A stretch of DNA of 64,000 nt from Hydrotalea sp. (GTDB taxonomy: Bacteria > Bacteroidota > Bacteroidia > Chitinophagales > Chitinophagaceae): NCBI GenBank assembly GCA_027364735.1, contig DAHXOT010000044.1, positions 62,001 to 126,000 of the forward strand, read 5' to 3'. Below the pieces are notes generated by a model. That model searched no databases and was not told where the DNA came from. It saw nothing but the letters and a program-made list of their open reading frames with translations. The position numbers and the translations under genes were made by a program. How positions within the stretch are numbered: position 1 is the stretch's first letter; every line of letters starts with the position of its first letter. Positions 19,044 through 29,149 of this stretch are shown here, piece after piece.

Positions 19044-19544
19044 ATGCCTATTATTTTAAGGCCATTTGCTATTACCGATGTTGCAGCCTTAGCAGCAATT
19101 GCCAATAATAAACATGTATCTGATAATTTAAGAAATTCTTTTCCGCATCCATATACTATTTCAGATGCAAAACAATGGATACAATTACAATCTAAAATAA
19201 AACCGGCTCAAAATTTTGCAATCACTTATAATGGCTTATTAGCCGGCACAATTGGCTGTACTTTAAAGGAAGATATACATAAAAAAAATATTGAATTAGG
19301 TTATTTTGTAGGAGAAATTTTTTGGAATAAAGGTATTGCATCAAAAGCCGTATCGCTAATGGTTGCTTACATTGAACAAAATTTTCAAGCAAATCGAATA
19401 TATGCAGAGGTATTTGAAAATAATATCGCCAGCATGAAAGTACTTCAAAAAAATAATTTCTTTTTAGAAGCTATTCATCATAACTCGTTATTTAAACACA
19501 ATCAATATTTCGATGCGTATATTTGGGTAAAACCTTTATCATAG
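19044..19544 (+). CDS. GNAT family N-acetyltransferase (RimJ/RimL-like)
   Basis: The 166-residue protein starts with LRPFAITDVAALAAIANN and contains ELGYFVGEIFWNKGIASKAV, the acetyl-CoA-binding segment, then IYAEVFENNIASMKVLQKNNF, as in RimJ/RimL-type acetyltransferases. Its substrate may be a protein N-terminus or a small molecule. It begins 3 bp after mgsA, so the two are likely translated from the same message. Confidence 0.9.
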   Translation: MPIILRPFAITDVAALAAIANNKHVSDNLRNSFPHPYTISDAKQWIQLQSKIKPAQNFAITYNGLLAGTIGCTLKEDIHKKNIELGYFVGEIFWNKGIASKAVSLMVAYIEQNFQANRIYAEVFENNIASMKVLQKNNFFLEAIHHNSLFKHNQYFDAYIWVKPLS

Positions 19545-19635
19545 TTTTTCTATCAATTACATAATTGGTAATTAAAACTCCACTCATTTCGTTAAATTGC
19601 TTCCTTGCCACTTATCAATAACTAAAAAATAAGGA

Positions 19636-21861
19636 ATGAAAAAAATTACATGCATCAGTGTTCTTACACTTATCATTTCGCACAATACAATGTTTGCACA
19701 ACAGCAACTTTCCGGATTTACCGAAAAAAATGCAGCACAACAAATTCAAACAGAACAACAATTTGATTCGTATTTAAATGCCGATGAAATAGGTACAACA
19801 ATTAAAGAATTATCTGCCAAACCTCACCATCTTGGCTCTCCGGGAAGTAAAGAAGTAGCCGAAAAAATTGCAGCAAAATATAAAAGTTGGGGATGGGATG
19901 CAAAAATTGAAACCTATCAGGTTTTATTTCCTACACCCAAAACCAGACTATTGGAAATGATTGCACCATCAACTTATAAAGCCTTATTAAAAGAACCTGC
20001 ACTAAAAGAAGATGAAACATCGGGACAAGCAGATCAATTACCTACCTATAATTGCTGGAGTGCCGATGGCGATGTAACCGGAGCATTGGTTTTTGTTAAT
20101 TATGGAGTACCTGCCGATTACGAAACATTAGCCAAATATGGAATAGACGTAAAAGGAAAAATTGTGATAGCCAAATATGGAAAAAGCTGGCGAGGCATTA
20201 AACCAAAAGTAGCGTATGAGCATGGTGCTATTGGTTGCATTATTTATAGCGATCCGAAAGATGATGGTTATTACGAAGGCGATGTATATCCTACAGGTGC
20301 GTATAAAAACGAATATGGTGTACAACGCGGTAGCGTAATGGATATGGTTATTTACCCCGGCGATCCGTTAACTCCGGGAATTGGTGCTACAGAAAATGCC
20401 AAAAGACTTGATAGATCTGAAGCTACAACCATATTAAAAATTCCGGTTTTACCAATTAGTTATCACGATGCAAAACCTTTATTAGAATCGTTAGATGGCC
20501 CGGTTGTACCTGAAGCATGGCGTGGAGCTTTACCTTTTACTTACCACATAGGAGCCGGTAAAACAAAAGTGCATTTACAATTAGATTTTGATTGGAAAAT
20601 TCGCCCTGCCTACGATGTAATTGCAAGTATTAAAGGTGCACAATATCCCGATGAATGGGTAATACGTGGCAACCATCACGATGCGTGGGTAAATGGTGCC
20701 AACGATCCTATTAGTGGCCAAGCTGCACTTTTACAAGAAGCAAAAGCCATTGGCGAATTAGTTAAGAAAGGTTGGAAACCTAAAAGAACTTTAGTGTATT
20801 GTGCATGGGATGGCGAAGAGCCCGGATTAATAGGCTCTACAGAATGGGCAGAAGATCATGCAGCCGAACTACAAAAAAAAGCGGTAGCATATATTAACAG
20901 CGATGGAAATGGTCGCGGCTTTTTAGATGCAGAAGGCTCACATGCTTTAGAAAATTTATTGTTAGAAGTGAGCACTACCATTACCGACCCACAAACCGGC
21001 GTAAGTATATACGACCGAGCTAAAGCAAGATCAATTATTAATGCCAAAACAATTACTGCAAAAAAAGAGCTTATCAATAATAAAACATTTAAGTTAGGTG
21101 CCATGGGATCGGGTTCCGACTATTCTACATTTATTCAACACTTAGGAATACCCTCGCTAAGTATTGGCTTTGATGGAGAAAATTATGGTGGCGAATATCA
21201 TTCAATTTATGATAGCTATAATGATTACAGCCGATTTAAAGATCCTGGCTTTAAATATGGTGTTGCACTGGCTAAAACTGCAGGCCATACTGCTTTACGG
21301 TTGGCCGAAGCCGATATACTCCCCTTTGATTTTAGAAGTTTATATAAAACCATTAATGATTATGCTACCGAATTAATTACTTTAACCGATAAAATGCGCG
21401 ATAATACAAGCACAGAAAATGAAATTATTAAAACAAATCAGTATCAATTAGCTAACGACCCTACTCAAAAATTGCAAACTCCGCAAACAAAAGAAGAAGT
21501 GCCTTATTTAGATTTTTCACCTTTAAAAAATGCATTGGCATCTTTAAATAAAAGTAGCAATTTATTATTTGAAGTATGGCAGAAAGCCATTACTGCAAAT
21601 ACCGACCATGAAAACCTAAATAAAGCAATATGCCAAGCAGAACAACAACTATTAGATGAAAATGGATTACCGCGTAGACCTTGGTTTAAACACACCATTT
21701 ATGCACCGGGTTTTTATACAGGATATGGTGTAAAAACAATGCCGGGTGCAAGAGAAGCTATTGAAGAACGTAACTGGAAAGAAGCACAACAGCAAATAAA
21801 AGTAGAAGCAGATGCTATACAACGTTTAAGCAACTATTTAAATAATATTGCCACAAAATAA
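19636..21861 (+). CDS. Secreted M28 peptidase, glutamate carboxypeptidase II / transferrin-receptor-like
   Basis: The 741-residue protein has a signal peptide (MKKITCISVLTLIISHNTMFAQ), a PA domain inserted in the peptidase (about 120-290), an M28 zinc peptidase core, and a C-terminal transferrin-receptor-like dimerisation domain (about 600-735). All five zinc ligands can be read: His in GNHHDAW, Asp in GANDPISG, Glu pair in WDGEEPGL, Asp in NSDGNG and His in YHSIYDSY. Family members cut C-terminal acidic or neutral residues from peptides. It is probably periplasmic or at the surface and used in peptide scavenging. It is followed by a bidirectional terminator. Confidence 0.92.
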   Translation: MKKITCISVLTLIISHNTMFAQQQLSGFTEKNAAQQIQTEQQFDSYLNADEIGTTIKELSAKPHHLGSPGSKEVAEKIAAKYKSWGWDAKIETYQVLFPTPKTRLLEMIAPSTYKALLKEPALKEDETSGQADQLPTYNCWSADGDVTGALVFVNYGVPADYETLAKYGIDVKGKIVIAKYGKSWRGIKPKVAYEHGAIGCIIYSDPKDDGYYEGDVYPTGAYKNEYGVQRGSVMDMVIYPGDPLTPGIGATENAKRLDRSEATTILKIPVLPISYHDAKPLLESLDGPVVPEAWRGALPFTYHIGAGKTKVHLQLDFDWKIRPAYDVIASIKGAQYPDEWVIRGNHHDAWVNGANDPISGQAALLQEAKAIGELVKKGWKPKRTLVYCAWDGEEPGLIGSTEWAEDHAAELQKKAVAYINSDGNGRGFLDAEGSHALENLLLEVSTTITDPQTGVSIYDRAKARSIINAKTITAKKELINNKTFKLGAMGSGSDYSTFIQHLGIPSLSIGFDGENYGGEYHSIYDSYNDYSRFKDPGFKYGVALAKTAGHTALRLAEADILPFDFRSLYKTINDYATELITLTDKMRDNTSTENEIIKTNQYQLANDPTQKLQTPQTKEEVPYLDFSPLKNALASLNKSSNLLFEVWQKAITANTDHENLNKAICQAEQQLLDENGLPRRPWFKHTIYAPGFYTGYGVKTMPGAREAIEERNWKEAQQQIKVEADAIQRLSNYLNNIATK

Positions 21862-21877
21862 TAAATAAAATAAGTTA

Positions 21878-21924
21878 AATAAGCATTGGACAGTATTGTT
21901 TTTATCGCTTGTTCAATGCTTATT
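21878..21924. terminator. Bidirectional terminator between the convergent M28 peptidase and mscS genes
   Basis: An 11-bp perfect stem, AATAAGCATTG (21878-21888) with CAATGCTTATT (21914-21924), is extended inward by three further pairs including one G-T. A/T-rich flanks on both sides allow use by both converging transcripts. Confidence 0.7.
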
Positions 21925-21951
21925 ACTTTATTAATATTTTAGATTAATCAT

Positions 21952-23064
21952 TTATACTTTATCGTTACGAGTTATTAATACATCCACCGATTGAGATTGT
22001 GCGGCTAATTGCACTTTATTTTTTTCCAATAACTGAATTAAAGCAATATTAATTTCTTCTTTTAAAGAATTAAATTCTTCAATAGGCTGTGGCATTGTAA
22101 CAAAATATTCAACTGAAAAAATGTGTGCATTTTTACCAATATCTGAAAGAAATACATAGCTTACTTCAACGGCTTTTTTGTTATTTAATACATCTTTTAT
22201 CTGCTGAGAAATATCTATTAATTGTTGAGATGTTGCCAATAAATTAATCTCTAATTTCAGTTCTACACGCCTTTGTGTTCTTACCGAAATATTGTCAATT
22301 ATAGTATCAACCATTTGCTTATTAGGCACAGTAATATAGGTTTTTTGTTCGGTGCGTATACGCGTGCTTCGTAATCCAATTTTCTCAATAACACCTGTAA
22401 AGTTTTGAACTTTTACCAAATCTCCAATAATAAAAGGCTTATCAAAAAAAATAATGAATGATGCAATTAAATTTTCTAAACTTTCTCGCATAGCCAATGC
22501 CACTGCGGCACCTACAATGCCTAATCCGGTTAAGAGCGAAGAAATATCTTTATCAAATCCAAACTTAATAACCAATAATATTCCAATAATTACTAGTATA
22601 ACTTTAATAAAATCGCTAAAAAAAATAATTAACTGATTATCGGTTTTATTTTCTTCAATACTGGCTTTTTCTTCCAAAATTTGTTGTACAAATTTTAGGA
22701 TACGCATGCAAAGTTGAATAAACACCGAAACAATAATACCAACAGCTATAATATTAATTATGTATTCTGTTGAAATATGATGACGATAAAAACTAATTTT
22801 AAAAGCATTGGGAAAATATAATCCATCAAATGCTGTATACGCAATAAAAACTATAAGAAATTTTTCTATTGGCTTAATTACTAAACTTAAAAAAGCTTGC
22901 CTTTTTGGCGATTGACGCTGATGAGTAATAATACCCAATAATTTACTTGCTAAAAATTTTGATAGTAATCGCTTAACCAGTAAAATAAAAACAATAACTC
23001 CTATAACATACAAATAAGCTTCAACAGTATTATCTAAAAATTTATAGTGTAATATATTTTTCAT
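21952..23064 (-). CDS. Small-conductance mechanosensitive channel family (MscS)
   Basis: The 370-residue membrane protein has four to five transmembrane segments in the first 185 residues. The conserved pore and beta-domain signature follows: GLGIVGAAVALAMRESLENL, then FIIFFDKPFIIGDLV, IEKIGLRSTRIRT and ITVPNKQMVDTIIDN. These channels release solutes upon hypo-osmotic shock. The gene lies 3 bp after lpxH on the same strand and is the last of an apparent operon with lpxH and the gamma-glutamylcyclotransferase-like gene. Confidence 0.93.
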   Translation of the reverse strand: MKNILHYKFLDNTVEAYLYVIGVIVFILLVKRLLSKFLASKLLGIITHQRQSPKRQAFLSLVIKPIEKFLIVFIAYTAFDGLYFPNAFKISFYRHHISTEYIINIIAVGIIVSVFIQLCMRILKFVQQILEEKASIEENKTDNQLIIFFSDFIKVILVIIGILLVIKFGFDKDISSLLTGLGIVGAAVALAMRESLENLIASFIIFFDKPFIIGDLVKVQNFTGVIEKIGLRSTRIRTEQKTYITVPNKQMVDTIIDNISVRTQRRVELKLEINLLATSQQLIDISQQIKDVLNNKKAVEVSYVFLSDIGKNAHIFSVEYFVTMPQPIEEFNSLKEEINIALIQLLEKNKVQLAAQSQSVDVLITRNDKV

Positions 23065-23067
23065 TAT

Positions 23068-23826
23068 TTATTCAAGCCATTTTTTTAAAGTTACATCAGT
23101 ACCATCGAACTCAGCATAAGTAAAATTTCTAATCCAATCGCCCAAATTTATATATCGGCTATTGTTATTTAAAGTAAAATCAATAGGATAATGTCTATGA
23201 CCAAATATAAAATAGTTATAAAAATCTGTTTGCAAAATTGATTTACTGTAAATAATTAACCATTCATTATCCTCGCCCAAAAAGTGTTCATCACTTGTTC
23301 CTGTTTTTTCTCTACTTTTTTTACTAAAATAGTTGGCCAATCCTATACCCCATGAAGGATGAATTTGCCCAAAAGCCCATTGACATATAGGATTGCGAAA
23401 TATTTTTTTAATAAATTTATAGCCATGATCTCCCGGACCTAAACCATCACCATGGCCAATTAAAAATTTTTTATTGTTATATACAAAAGTTGCAGGCTGG
23501 AAATAAACCGAAATATTTAATTCCTTCTGAAAATAGTCTCGCATCCACATATCATGATTTCCTACAAAAGAGTGAATAGGAATGCCCGCATCTGATAATT
23601 CGGCTAATTTTCCTAATAATCGAACATACCCTTTTGGAACTACTTTTTTGTACTCATACCAGAAATCAAAAATATCACCGAGTATAAAAATTTCATGGGC
23701 ATCATGTTTAATAGTTTCTAAAAACCGAACTATTTTTTTTTCTCGAATTAAACTAGATTTTTCATCGGGGGCACCTAAATGAAAGTCGGATAGAAAATAT
23801 ATTTTTTTTTGAGCATTCAATTCCAT
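23068..23826 (-). CDS. lpxH: UDP-2,3-diacylglucosamine diphosphatase
   Basis: The 252-residue calcineurin-like phosphoesterase hydrolyses UDP-2,3-diacylglucosamine to lipid X in lipid A synthesis. The metal-binding motifs are all present: SDFHLG, LGDIFDFW, VGNHDMW, IGHGDG and FGHRH. The size and the DFW/HGDG features match true LpxH rather than the longer paralogue at 61024. It is flanked by 2-3 bp gaps on both sides, so it is within an operon. Confidence 0.92.
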   Translation of the reverse strand: MELNAQKKIYFLSDFHLGAPDEKSSLIREKKIVRFLETIKHDAHEIFILGDIFDFWYEYKKVVPKGYVRLLGKLAELSDAGIPIHSFVGNHDMWMRDYFQKELNISVYFQPATFVYNNKKFLIGHGDGLGPGDHGYKFIKKIFRNPICQWAFGQIHPSWGIGLANYFSKKSREKTGTSDEHFLGEDNEWLIIYSKSILQTDFYNYFIFGHRHYPIDFTLNNNSRYINLGDWIRNFTYAEFDGTDVTLKKWLE

Positions 23827-23828
23827 GC

Positions 23829-24254
23829 TTATTTGGTTTTTCCTTGTAAGTATTGTAAAATATCGCCACTTTCAATTAAAGGTTTATTTTCTATAGAACG
23901 ATTATACCAATAAACCCATGCCGGTATAATTTCATTTTCAACAAACACATTAGCAATACTTCTTTTGTACAAAGCAGTTTGACCTTCTTCTACATTCAAT
24001 CCTTCATAATCATCTAATTGTTCTATTGCCCAATTAAATTCATCTTCATTTTTAATTTTATATAACTCACCTATAATAAAATACTCGAGATGTGTAGGTA
24101 TAGCTGCCGGATAATTACCCAAATCGTATAACATACCTTTTACTTTTGCATTAGCAATAAAAGTAAAATAGCGGCTTATATATTGATAGGCTTCACTTTG
24201 AAAGCCACTTCGTAACGAGCCATAAACAAATAAATAAAAATATTCTTCAATCAT
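23829..24254 (-). CDS. Gamma-glutamylcyclotransferase-like (AIG2/GGCT fold) protein
   Basis: The 141-residue protein has the GGCT signature LFVYGSLRSGF near the N-terminus, KVKGMLYDLGNYPAAI, and the acidic catalytic region AIEQLDDYEGLN. The family forms 5-oxoproline from gamma-glutamyl amines. The exact substrate is unclear. It starts an operon with lpxH and mscS, 2 bp before lpxH. Confidence 0.88.
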   Translation of the reverse strand: MIEEYFYLFVYGSLRSGFQSEAYQYISRYFTFIANAKVKGMLYDLGNYPAAIPTHLEYFIIGELYKIKNEDEFNWAIEQLDDYEGLNVEEGQTALYKRSIANVFVENEIIPAWVYWYNRSIENKPLIESGDILQYLQGKTK

Positions 24255-24338
24255 TGTTTAAAGTTAAGCAATCAGTTGAATAGAATGAATAATCAGTTTT
24301 GCAATAAGCATCATCATAGCAGCAAAACCATGTACTAC

Positions 24339-24968
24339 TTATGTTTTATCAATTATAAAACAAAAAACTTCTTTAGGTCCATGAACCCCAACAACTAAAG
24401 TTTTTTCAATATCAGCAGTTCTACTAGGACCTGTGGCTAAGGTAATTAATGAAGGAATTTGTTCTTGGTATTTATCTTTAAGTACATTCAAAGCATCTTT
24501 TACATCGTACACTAATTGGTGAGTATATGCAATACAAATATGAACGGGTGCATACACACTTGCAGTTCGCCCATTAGGCAAAAAACTACTTAACACAATA
24601 CTACCGGTTCGGGCAATTAATGTTTCGCAAGAGGTAATAGATACATCGCAATTATTTAAATTGGTTGATTGAGTAGGAATGTCAGGTAGTAGTTTTTTAA
24701 TTTCCTCTTCACTACAAAAAATGTTATTCCATTTCCGAGTTGTAATTAAGGTAGTTAATTGCTCAACTAACTCATTTTCGGTGGTACAAAAAGAAAATCT
24801 TCCTTGAAGTTTAGAAAAATTTTCGGCAAATTCTATTTCTAACAATTGGTTAGATGCAACAAAAATATTATCGCTTCCTTCGCTTTGTGGGAATGGAACA
24901 GGCACTGGTTGCGCCAGTGCCTGCCGAATTTTTTTTAAAATATTTTCTTTTGAAGATGAAAGAGCCAT
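24339..24968 (-). CDS. LutC/YkgG-family LUD-domain protein
   Basis: The 209-residue protein has a C-terminal LUD domain with CETLIARTGSIVLSS, HICIAYTHQLVYDVKDAL, and TLATGPSRTADIEKTLVVGVHGP. LutC is part of the LutABC L-lactate oxidation complex, but stand-alone members downstream of ftsH are common in Bacteroidota and their role there is unclear. It follows ftsH by 47 bp on the same strand. LutA and LutB partners are not seen in the window. Confidence 0.88.
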   Translation of the reverse strand: MALSSSKENILKKIRQALAQPVPVPFPQSEGSDNIFVASNQLLEIEFAENFSKLQGRFSFCTTENELVEQLTTLITTRKWNNIFCSEEEIKKLLPDIPTQSTNLNNCDVSITSCETLIARTGSIVLSSFLPNGRTASVYAPVHICIAYTHQLVYDVKDALNVLKDKYQEQIPSLITLATGPSRTADIEKTLVVGVHGPKEVFCFIIDKT

Positions 24969-25015
24969 TGTGTAAAATATTAATACAACATGGTTTGTAT
25001 TTTAAGAAAATAAAA

Positions 25016-27046
25016 TTAGCTTTCTATTTCCGAATCGGATGTTGCTGTATGAGCATTATGTACCGGTTCTGCTTCTAATAATCTTTTTTCTTCAAACGGT
25101 CTTTTGCCTATCAATTCTTCAACATCGCTTTGATGCAATACTTCTTTATCTAATAAAGCTTTTGCCAATTTTTCTACATCTGCTTTTTTCTCGGTTAATA
25201 ATTGAATGGTACGTTTATATGCTTCATCAATTAGCTTTCTTACCTCTTCGTCAATTATTTTTCCTGTTTCTTCGCTAAAAGGTTTGGTAAAAGTATTTTC
25301 CTGAGTTGGATCGTAGAAGCTTACATTTCCTATTTTATCATTCATACCATACACAGTAACCATGCTGTATGCAATACGGGTAATTTGTTGCAAATCGTTC
25401 GATGCTCCGGTAGAAATTTTACCAAAGAATATTTCTTCACTGGCTCTTCCGCCTAAAGTCATACAAATTTGATCCATCAACTGTTCTATATTGTAGAGGT
25501 ATTGCTCTTTAGGTGTATATTGGGCATAACCCAATGCGGCAGTGCCTCTTGGCACAATGGTTACTTTAAGTAAAGGATACGCATGCTCTAAAAACCAACC
25601 GCAAATAGCATGGCCAGCTTCGTGATAGGCAATAATTTCTTTTTCGTAAGGAGCAATAATTTTATTTTTCTTTTCTAATCCACCAATTATTCTATCAATT
25701 GCATCCTGAAAATCGCTCATATCAACGGCGGGTTTATCTTTTCGTGCAGCAATTAATGCTGCTTCATTACAAACATTAGCAATATCGGCACCTGCAAAAC
25801 CCGGAGTTTGTTCGGCCAATTTATGAACATCTAAAGTTTCAGAAACTTTTATTGGCATAAGATGCACTTTAAAAATGGCTTCTCGCCCTTTAACATCGGG
25901 TTTATCAATAGTAATTTGTCTATCGAAACGACCCGGGCGTAATAAAGCACTATCTAACACATCGGGGCGATTGGTAGCGGCTAAAATTATAATACCCGTA
26001 TCGCCACCAAAACCATCCATTTCAACCAATAATTGATTCAATGTATTTTCTCTTTCATCATTACTCATAATGGCATTTCGGCCACGGGCACGACCAATTG
26101 CATCTATTTCATCAATAAAAATAATGCATGGAGCTTTTTCTCTGGCTTGTTTAAATAAATCTCTTACTCTACTTGCACCTACGCCTACAAACATTTCTAC
26201 AAAATCGCTACCACTTAAACTAAAGAAAGGCACTTGAGCTTCGCCGGCCATTGCTTTGGCTAATAATGTTTTACCGGTGCCTGGAGGGCCAACTAATAAA
26301 GCCCCTTTAGGAATTTTACCGCCAAGTGAAGTATATTTTTTAGGATTTTTTAAAAAATCTACAATTTCCATTACTTCAACTTTAGCTTCATCTAATCCTG
26401 CTACATCGGTAAATGTGATGTTTACTTTGGTACCGCCTTTATCGAATAGTTGGGCTTTAGATTTGCCAATGCTAAAAATACCTCCTGGTCCACCACCACT
26501 TGCACCGCCACCCATTTTACGCATCATTAATACCCATAAACCAATTACTACTACCATTGAAATTACAGTGTTGGCAATTGGCCCCCAATATTCGGGCTCT
26601 GTATTAGTAATAATTTCGGGTTGTGAAATATTAGGATGACTTGTAAAGAAATCTTTTAAATCGTCTCTAAAAGCTTTCCAATCTGTTACTTTAAATTGAA
26701 ATAATGGAACACCTTTTACTTTAGCAGGATCTAATTTTATCTTTAATTTTTTTTCGTAATAAGGTTTTGAAATACTATCGGACTTAATGTAAATGCGAAC
26801 AATATTTTTATTATCAACTTGATCTATTCTTTCTACATCGCCCTGAGCTAACATGTTATTAAATACTTCTTGTTGAGAAATAACAGAAGATTCGGGACTG
26901 AATTTATAAAAAGTTGATGCTATTAATATTGCAAAAATGATTAAGTATATCCAATAGACATTAAACTTAGGACCTTTACGTAAAGGCTTTTCGTCGTTAC
27001 CTTTATCTCCAAAAGGAAACTTAGGATTTTTATCGTTTTGTGCCAT
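25016..27046 (-). CDS. ftsH: ATP-dependent zinc metalloprotease FtsH
   Basis: The 676-residue inner-membrane protease removes misfolded and regulatory membrane proteins. Two transmembrane segments (about 30-49 and 157-175) bracket a periplasmic domain. The AAA+ module has Walker A GPPGTGKT (253-260), Walker [12 protein letters not shown] (about 308-318) and the second region of homology ending RPGRFDRQI. The zinc motif HEAGH lies at about 475-479. A glycine-rich [11 protein letters not shown] linker joins the second membrane segment and the ATPase. It is 53 bp after rsfS and followed by the LutC-like gene. Confidence 0.97.
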   Translation of the reverse strand: MAQNDKNPKFPFGDKGNDEKPLRKGPKFNVYWIYLIIFAILIASTFYKFSPESSVISQQEVFNNMLAQGDVERIDQVDNKNIVRIYIKSDSISKPYYEKKLKIKLDPAKVKGVPLFQFKVTDWKAFRDDLKDFFTSHPNISQPEIITNTEPEYWGPIANTVISMVVVIGLWVLMMRKMGGGASGGGPGGIFSIGKSKAQLFDKGGTKVNITFTDVAGLDEAKVEVMEIVDFLKNPKKYTSLGGKIPKGALLVGPPGTGKTLLAKAMAGEAQVPFFSLSGSDFVEMFVGVGASRVRDLFKQAREKAPCIIFIDEIDAIGRARGRNAIMSNDERENTLNQLLVEMDGFGGDTGIIILAATNRPDVLDSALLRPGRFDRQITIDKPDVKGREAIFKVHLMPIKVSETLDVHKLAEQTPGFAGADIANVCNEAALIAARKDKPAVDMSDFQDAIDRIIGGLEKKNKIIAPYEKEIIAYHEAGHAICGWFLEHAYPLLKVTIVPRGTAALGYAQYTPKEQYLYNIEQLMDQICMTLGGRASEEIFFGKISTGASNDLQQITRIAYSMVTVYGMNDKIGNVSFYDPTQENTFTKPFSEETGKIIDEEVRKLIDEAYKRTIQLLTEKKADVEKLAKALLDKEVLHQSDVEELIGKRPFEEKRLLEAEPVHNAHTATSDSEIES

Positions 27047-27099
27047 AAATCTGAGACTTCAAATTAATATTGTTAATATAAAAAAATTGATTTGTACTA

Positions 27100-27501
27100 T
27101 TACAAATTATGTTCTGATAGTATTGCATCGCTCCACATTTCTTCTAATTTATAAAACTTTCTGGCATCGGGTTGCATTACGTGTATTACTATATTTATAT
27201 AATCAATCAATACCCAATGTGATTGTTGCTTCCCTTCATGTCTATATGGTTTTTCGTTACAATGCAAAAATATTTGCTCCTCTATAAAATCACTGATAGC
27301 CCTTACTTGGGTATTGCTACTTGCCTCACAAATGATAAAGAAGTCTGCTACAGCTTCCGGAATTTTTCGTAAATCTAAACTTACTATCTCCTCAGCTTTT
27401 TTATCTTGAATTGCTTTAATAACGGTTTTAAAAAACTTTGAATTACGAGTTAGCTTACTGCTGCTTTTAGTGCTACTATGTATACTTGTAAGAGTTGCCA
27501 A
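27100..27501 (-). CDS. rsfS: Ribosome silencing factor RsfS
   Basis: The 133-residue protein is of the RsfS/Iojap/DUF143 family, which binds ribosomal protein uL14 and prevents subunit joining during slow growth. Visible conserved parts are IQDKKAEEIVSLDLRKI, ADFFIICEASSNTQVRAISDFIEEQI, HWVLIDYINIVIHVM and FYKLEEMWSDA. It is the first gene of the rsfS-ftsH-lutC-like operon and divergent from birA. Confidence 0.95.
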   Translation of the reverse strand: MATLTSIHSSTKSSSKLTRNSKFFKTVIKAIQDKKAEEIVSLDLRKIPEAVADFFIICEASSNTQVRAISDFIEEQIFLHCNEKPYRHEGKQQSHWVLIDYINIVIHVMQPDARKFYKLEEMWSDAILSEHNL

Positions 27502-27627
27502 TAATGCGTATTATTTTTTGTTATTTAATTAATTTACATCCGCAGAGGCCGTTGAGTATTAGTTTAATTTTAGTATTTGTTGCAAATAATCAGCGGTAAA
27601 CGGATAATTTCGTTCAAAAGTAACAAT

Positions 27628-28437
27628 TCTTTGTCATCCATATCATACATATCTCACATAGGAGAACCATTTATTGAACTAGAATCGGTAGATAGTACCA
27701 ATAATTATGCCTTTGACATGATTCAGGCAAAATTGGCTGCACACGGTATGGTTTGTTTTGCTCACCACCAAACAAAAGGAAAAGGACAAAGAGGAAAGAT
27801 TTGGGCTACAGAACCCAATAGTAATATTACCCTTTCTGTTATTTTAAATACCTCGTTTTTGCAATTACATCAACAGTTTTACTTTAATGCAGCTATGGCA
27901 TTGGCTGTATTAGATTTTTTTAAAAATTATGCCGGAGATGCTACCTCTATTAAGTGGCCTAATGATATTTATTGGAATGACAGGAAGGCAGGTGGAATTT
28001 TAATTGAGACAAAAGTGGGTTACCACACTCAGGCAGAAACTAAAAATATATCTACAACTAACAAGTCTTTAGCTGTTTGGAACTGGGCTATTGTAGGTAT
28101 TGGTATTAATATTAATCAAACCCAATTTAATGCAGCCGTTAAAAATGCGGTTTCTCTAAAACAAATTACCGGAAAAGAGTTTAACGTAATTTCACTTGCC
28201 AAAGAATTATGTACTTATATTGAAAAAAGATTTGAACAAGTACAGAAAGAAAATTTTACTCAACTATTAGAAAGCTACAATAAGCATTTATTTAAACGAA
28301 ATGAAGAAGTTAAGTTGAAGAAAAAAAATATGGCATTTACCTGCAGCATTAAAGGCGTAAATGAAAGAGGAGAATTATTGGTTGATGGATATGCACAAGA
28401 TAGCTTTTTGTGGGGAGAAGTGGAATGGCAGTTATAA
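27628..28437 (+). CDS. birA: Biotin--[acetyl-CoA-carboxylase] ligase (BirA without HTH)
   Basis: The enzyme attaches biotin to the carboxyl-carrier protein of biotin-dependent carboxylases. Motifs are [10 protein letters not shown], the biotinyl-AMP loop [25 protein letters not shown] and VGIGININ. There is no N-terminal repressor domain. No ATG lies upstream of the conserved region; the frame offers TTG at 27577 and at 27628. The latter leaves about 16 residues before SVDSTNNYA, as in relatives, so I chose it (269 residues). The first six bases of the convergent pterin dehydratase gene's end overlap this gene's stop. Confidence 0.9.
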   Translation, partial: SLSSISYISHIGEPFIELESVDSTNNYAFDMIQAKLAAHGMVCFAHHQTKGKGQRGKIWATEPNSNITLSVILNTSFLQLHQQFYFNAAMALAVLDFFKNYAGDATSIKWPNDIYWNDRKAGGILIETKVGYHTQAETKNISTTNKSLAVWNWAIVGIGININQTQFNAAVKNAVSLKQITGKEFNVISLAKELCTYIEKRFEQVQKENFTQLLESYNKHLFKRNEEVKLKKKNMAFTCSIKGVNERGELLVDGYAQDSFLWGEVEWQL

Positions 28438-28662
28438 AAGCCCATCTATTTTTTTTGCCAAATCATAATCTTTTTGTGTTACAATATTTCCCGCACTATG
28501 TGTACTCAGCCATATTTCTACCCGATTGTACAAATTAGTCCATAACGGATGATGATCCATTTTTTCGGCTTCTATGGCTACACGCGTCATAAATGCAAAA
28601 GCTTCGGAAAAATTTTTGAATTGAAATTTTTTATAGAGTGCGTTATTTTCTTCTTTCCACAT
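28432..28662 (-). CDS. 4a-hydroxytetrahydrobiopterin dehydratase (pterin-4a-carbinolamine dehydratase)
   Basis: The 76-residue protein has the family core [27 protein letters not shown] with the catalytic His pair, and [21 protein letters not shown]. It regenerates pterin cofactor after aromatic amino acid hydroxylation. It is at the short end of the family (usual 90-110), missing only the variable N-terminal extension. It is the third gene of a - strand series with the M28 peptidase and the IPExxxVDY protein. Confidence 0.92.
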   Translation of the reverse strand: MWKEENNALYKKFQFKNFSEAFAFMTRVAIEAEKMDHHPLWTNLYNRVEIWLSTHSAGNIVTQKDYDLAKKIDGLL

Positions 28663-28695
28663 TGAAATTGTTTTTAGTAGTTTGTTTTCTATTTT

Positions 28696-29133
28696 TTAAA
28701 AAACCATGTTGCCTTTGTTTTTAATTTTTTCGTTCGTTAATTCGGCAACCAATTGAACACCCGGAATAGTTTTAACCGATTGCTTAATCCAATTACATTT
28801 CTCATCATCAACCCAATCTCCTTTCATTAGCCATAAAAAATCCATGTGTTTAAATTCGGGCAACAAGTATTCACCATCGAATTGATTGTGGTATAAATAA
28901 TGAATTAAACAGGTATTTTCTTCTTTAGATTGATAAATATTAAAATAATATTTTCTATTTTTTCTTAACAATTGAAGTTCAAAATCGGCATTTAACCTAA
29001 AATCAAATCCCAACAAATTATTCAAATGCCAACAAAATTGATAATTTTTTACCGATGCAGTAATGCCTAACAATCGCGTATTTTCAAAAAAATCGTTGTT
29101 TAATTCTTCAATATCTAAAAGCAATTTAACCAT
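28696..29133 (-). CDS. IPExxxVDY family protein
   Basis: The 145-residue protein matches a small Bacteroidota-specific family named after an IPExxxVDY motif; here the corresponding stretch reads LLPEFKHMDFLWLMKG. It starts MVKLLLDIEELNNDFF and has the family's conserved NYQFCWHLNNLLGFDFRLN. The function is unknown; it appears soluble. It lies 16 bp after the M28 peptidase gene. Confidence 0.8.
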   Translation of the reverse strand: MVKLLLDIEELNNDFFENTRLLGITASVKNYQFCWHLNNLLGFDFRLNADFELQLLRKNRKYYFNIYQSKEENTCLIHYLYHNQFDGEYLLPEFKHMDFLWLMKGDWVDDEKCNWIKQSVKTIPGVQLVAELTNEKIKNKGNMVF

Positions 29134-29149
29134 GTACTAATGCTATTTT

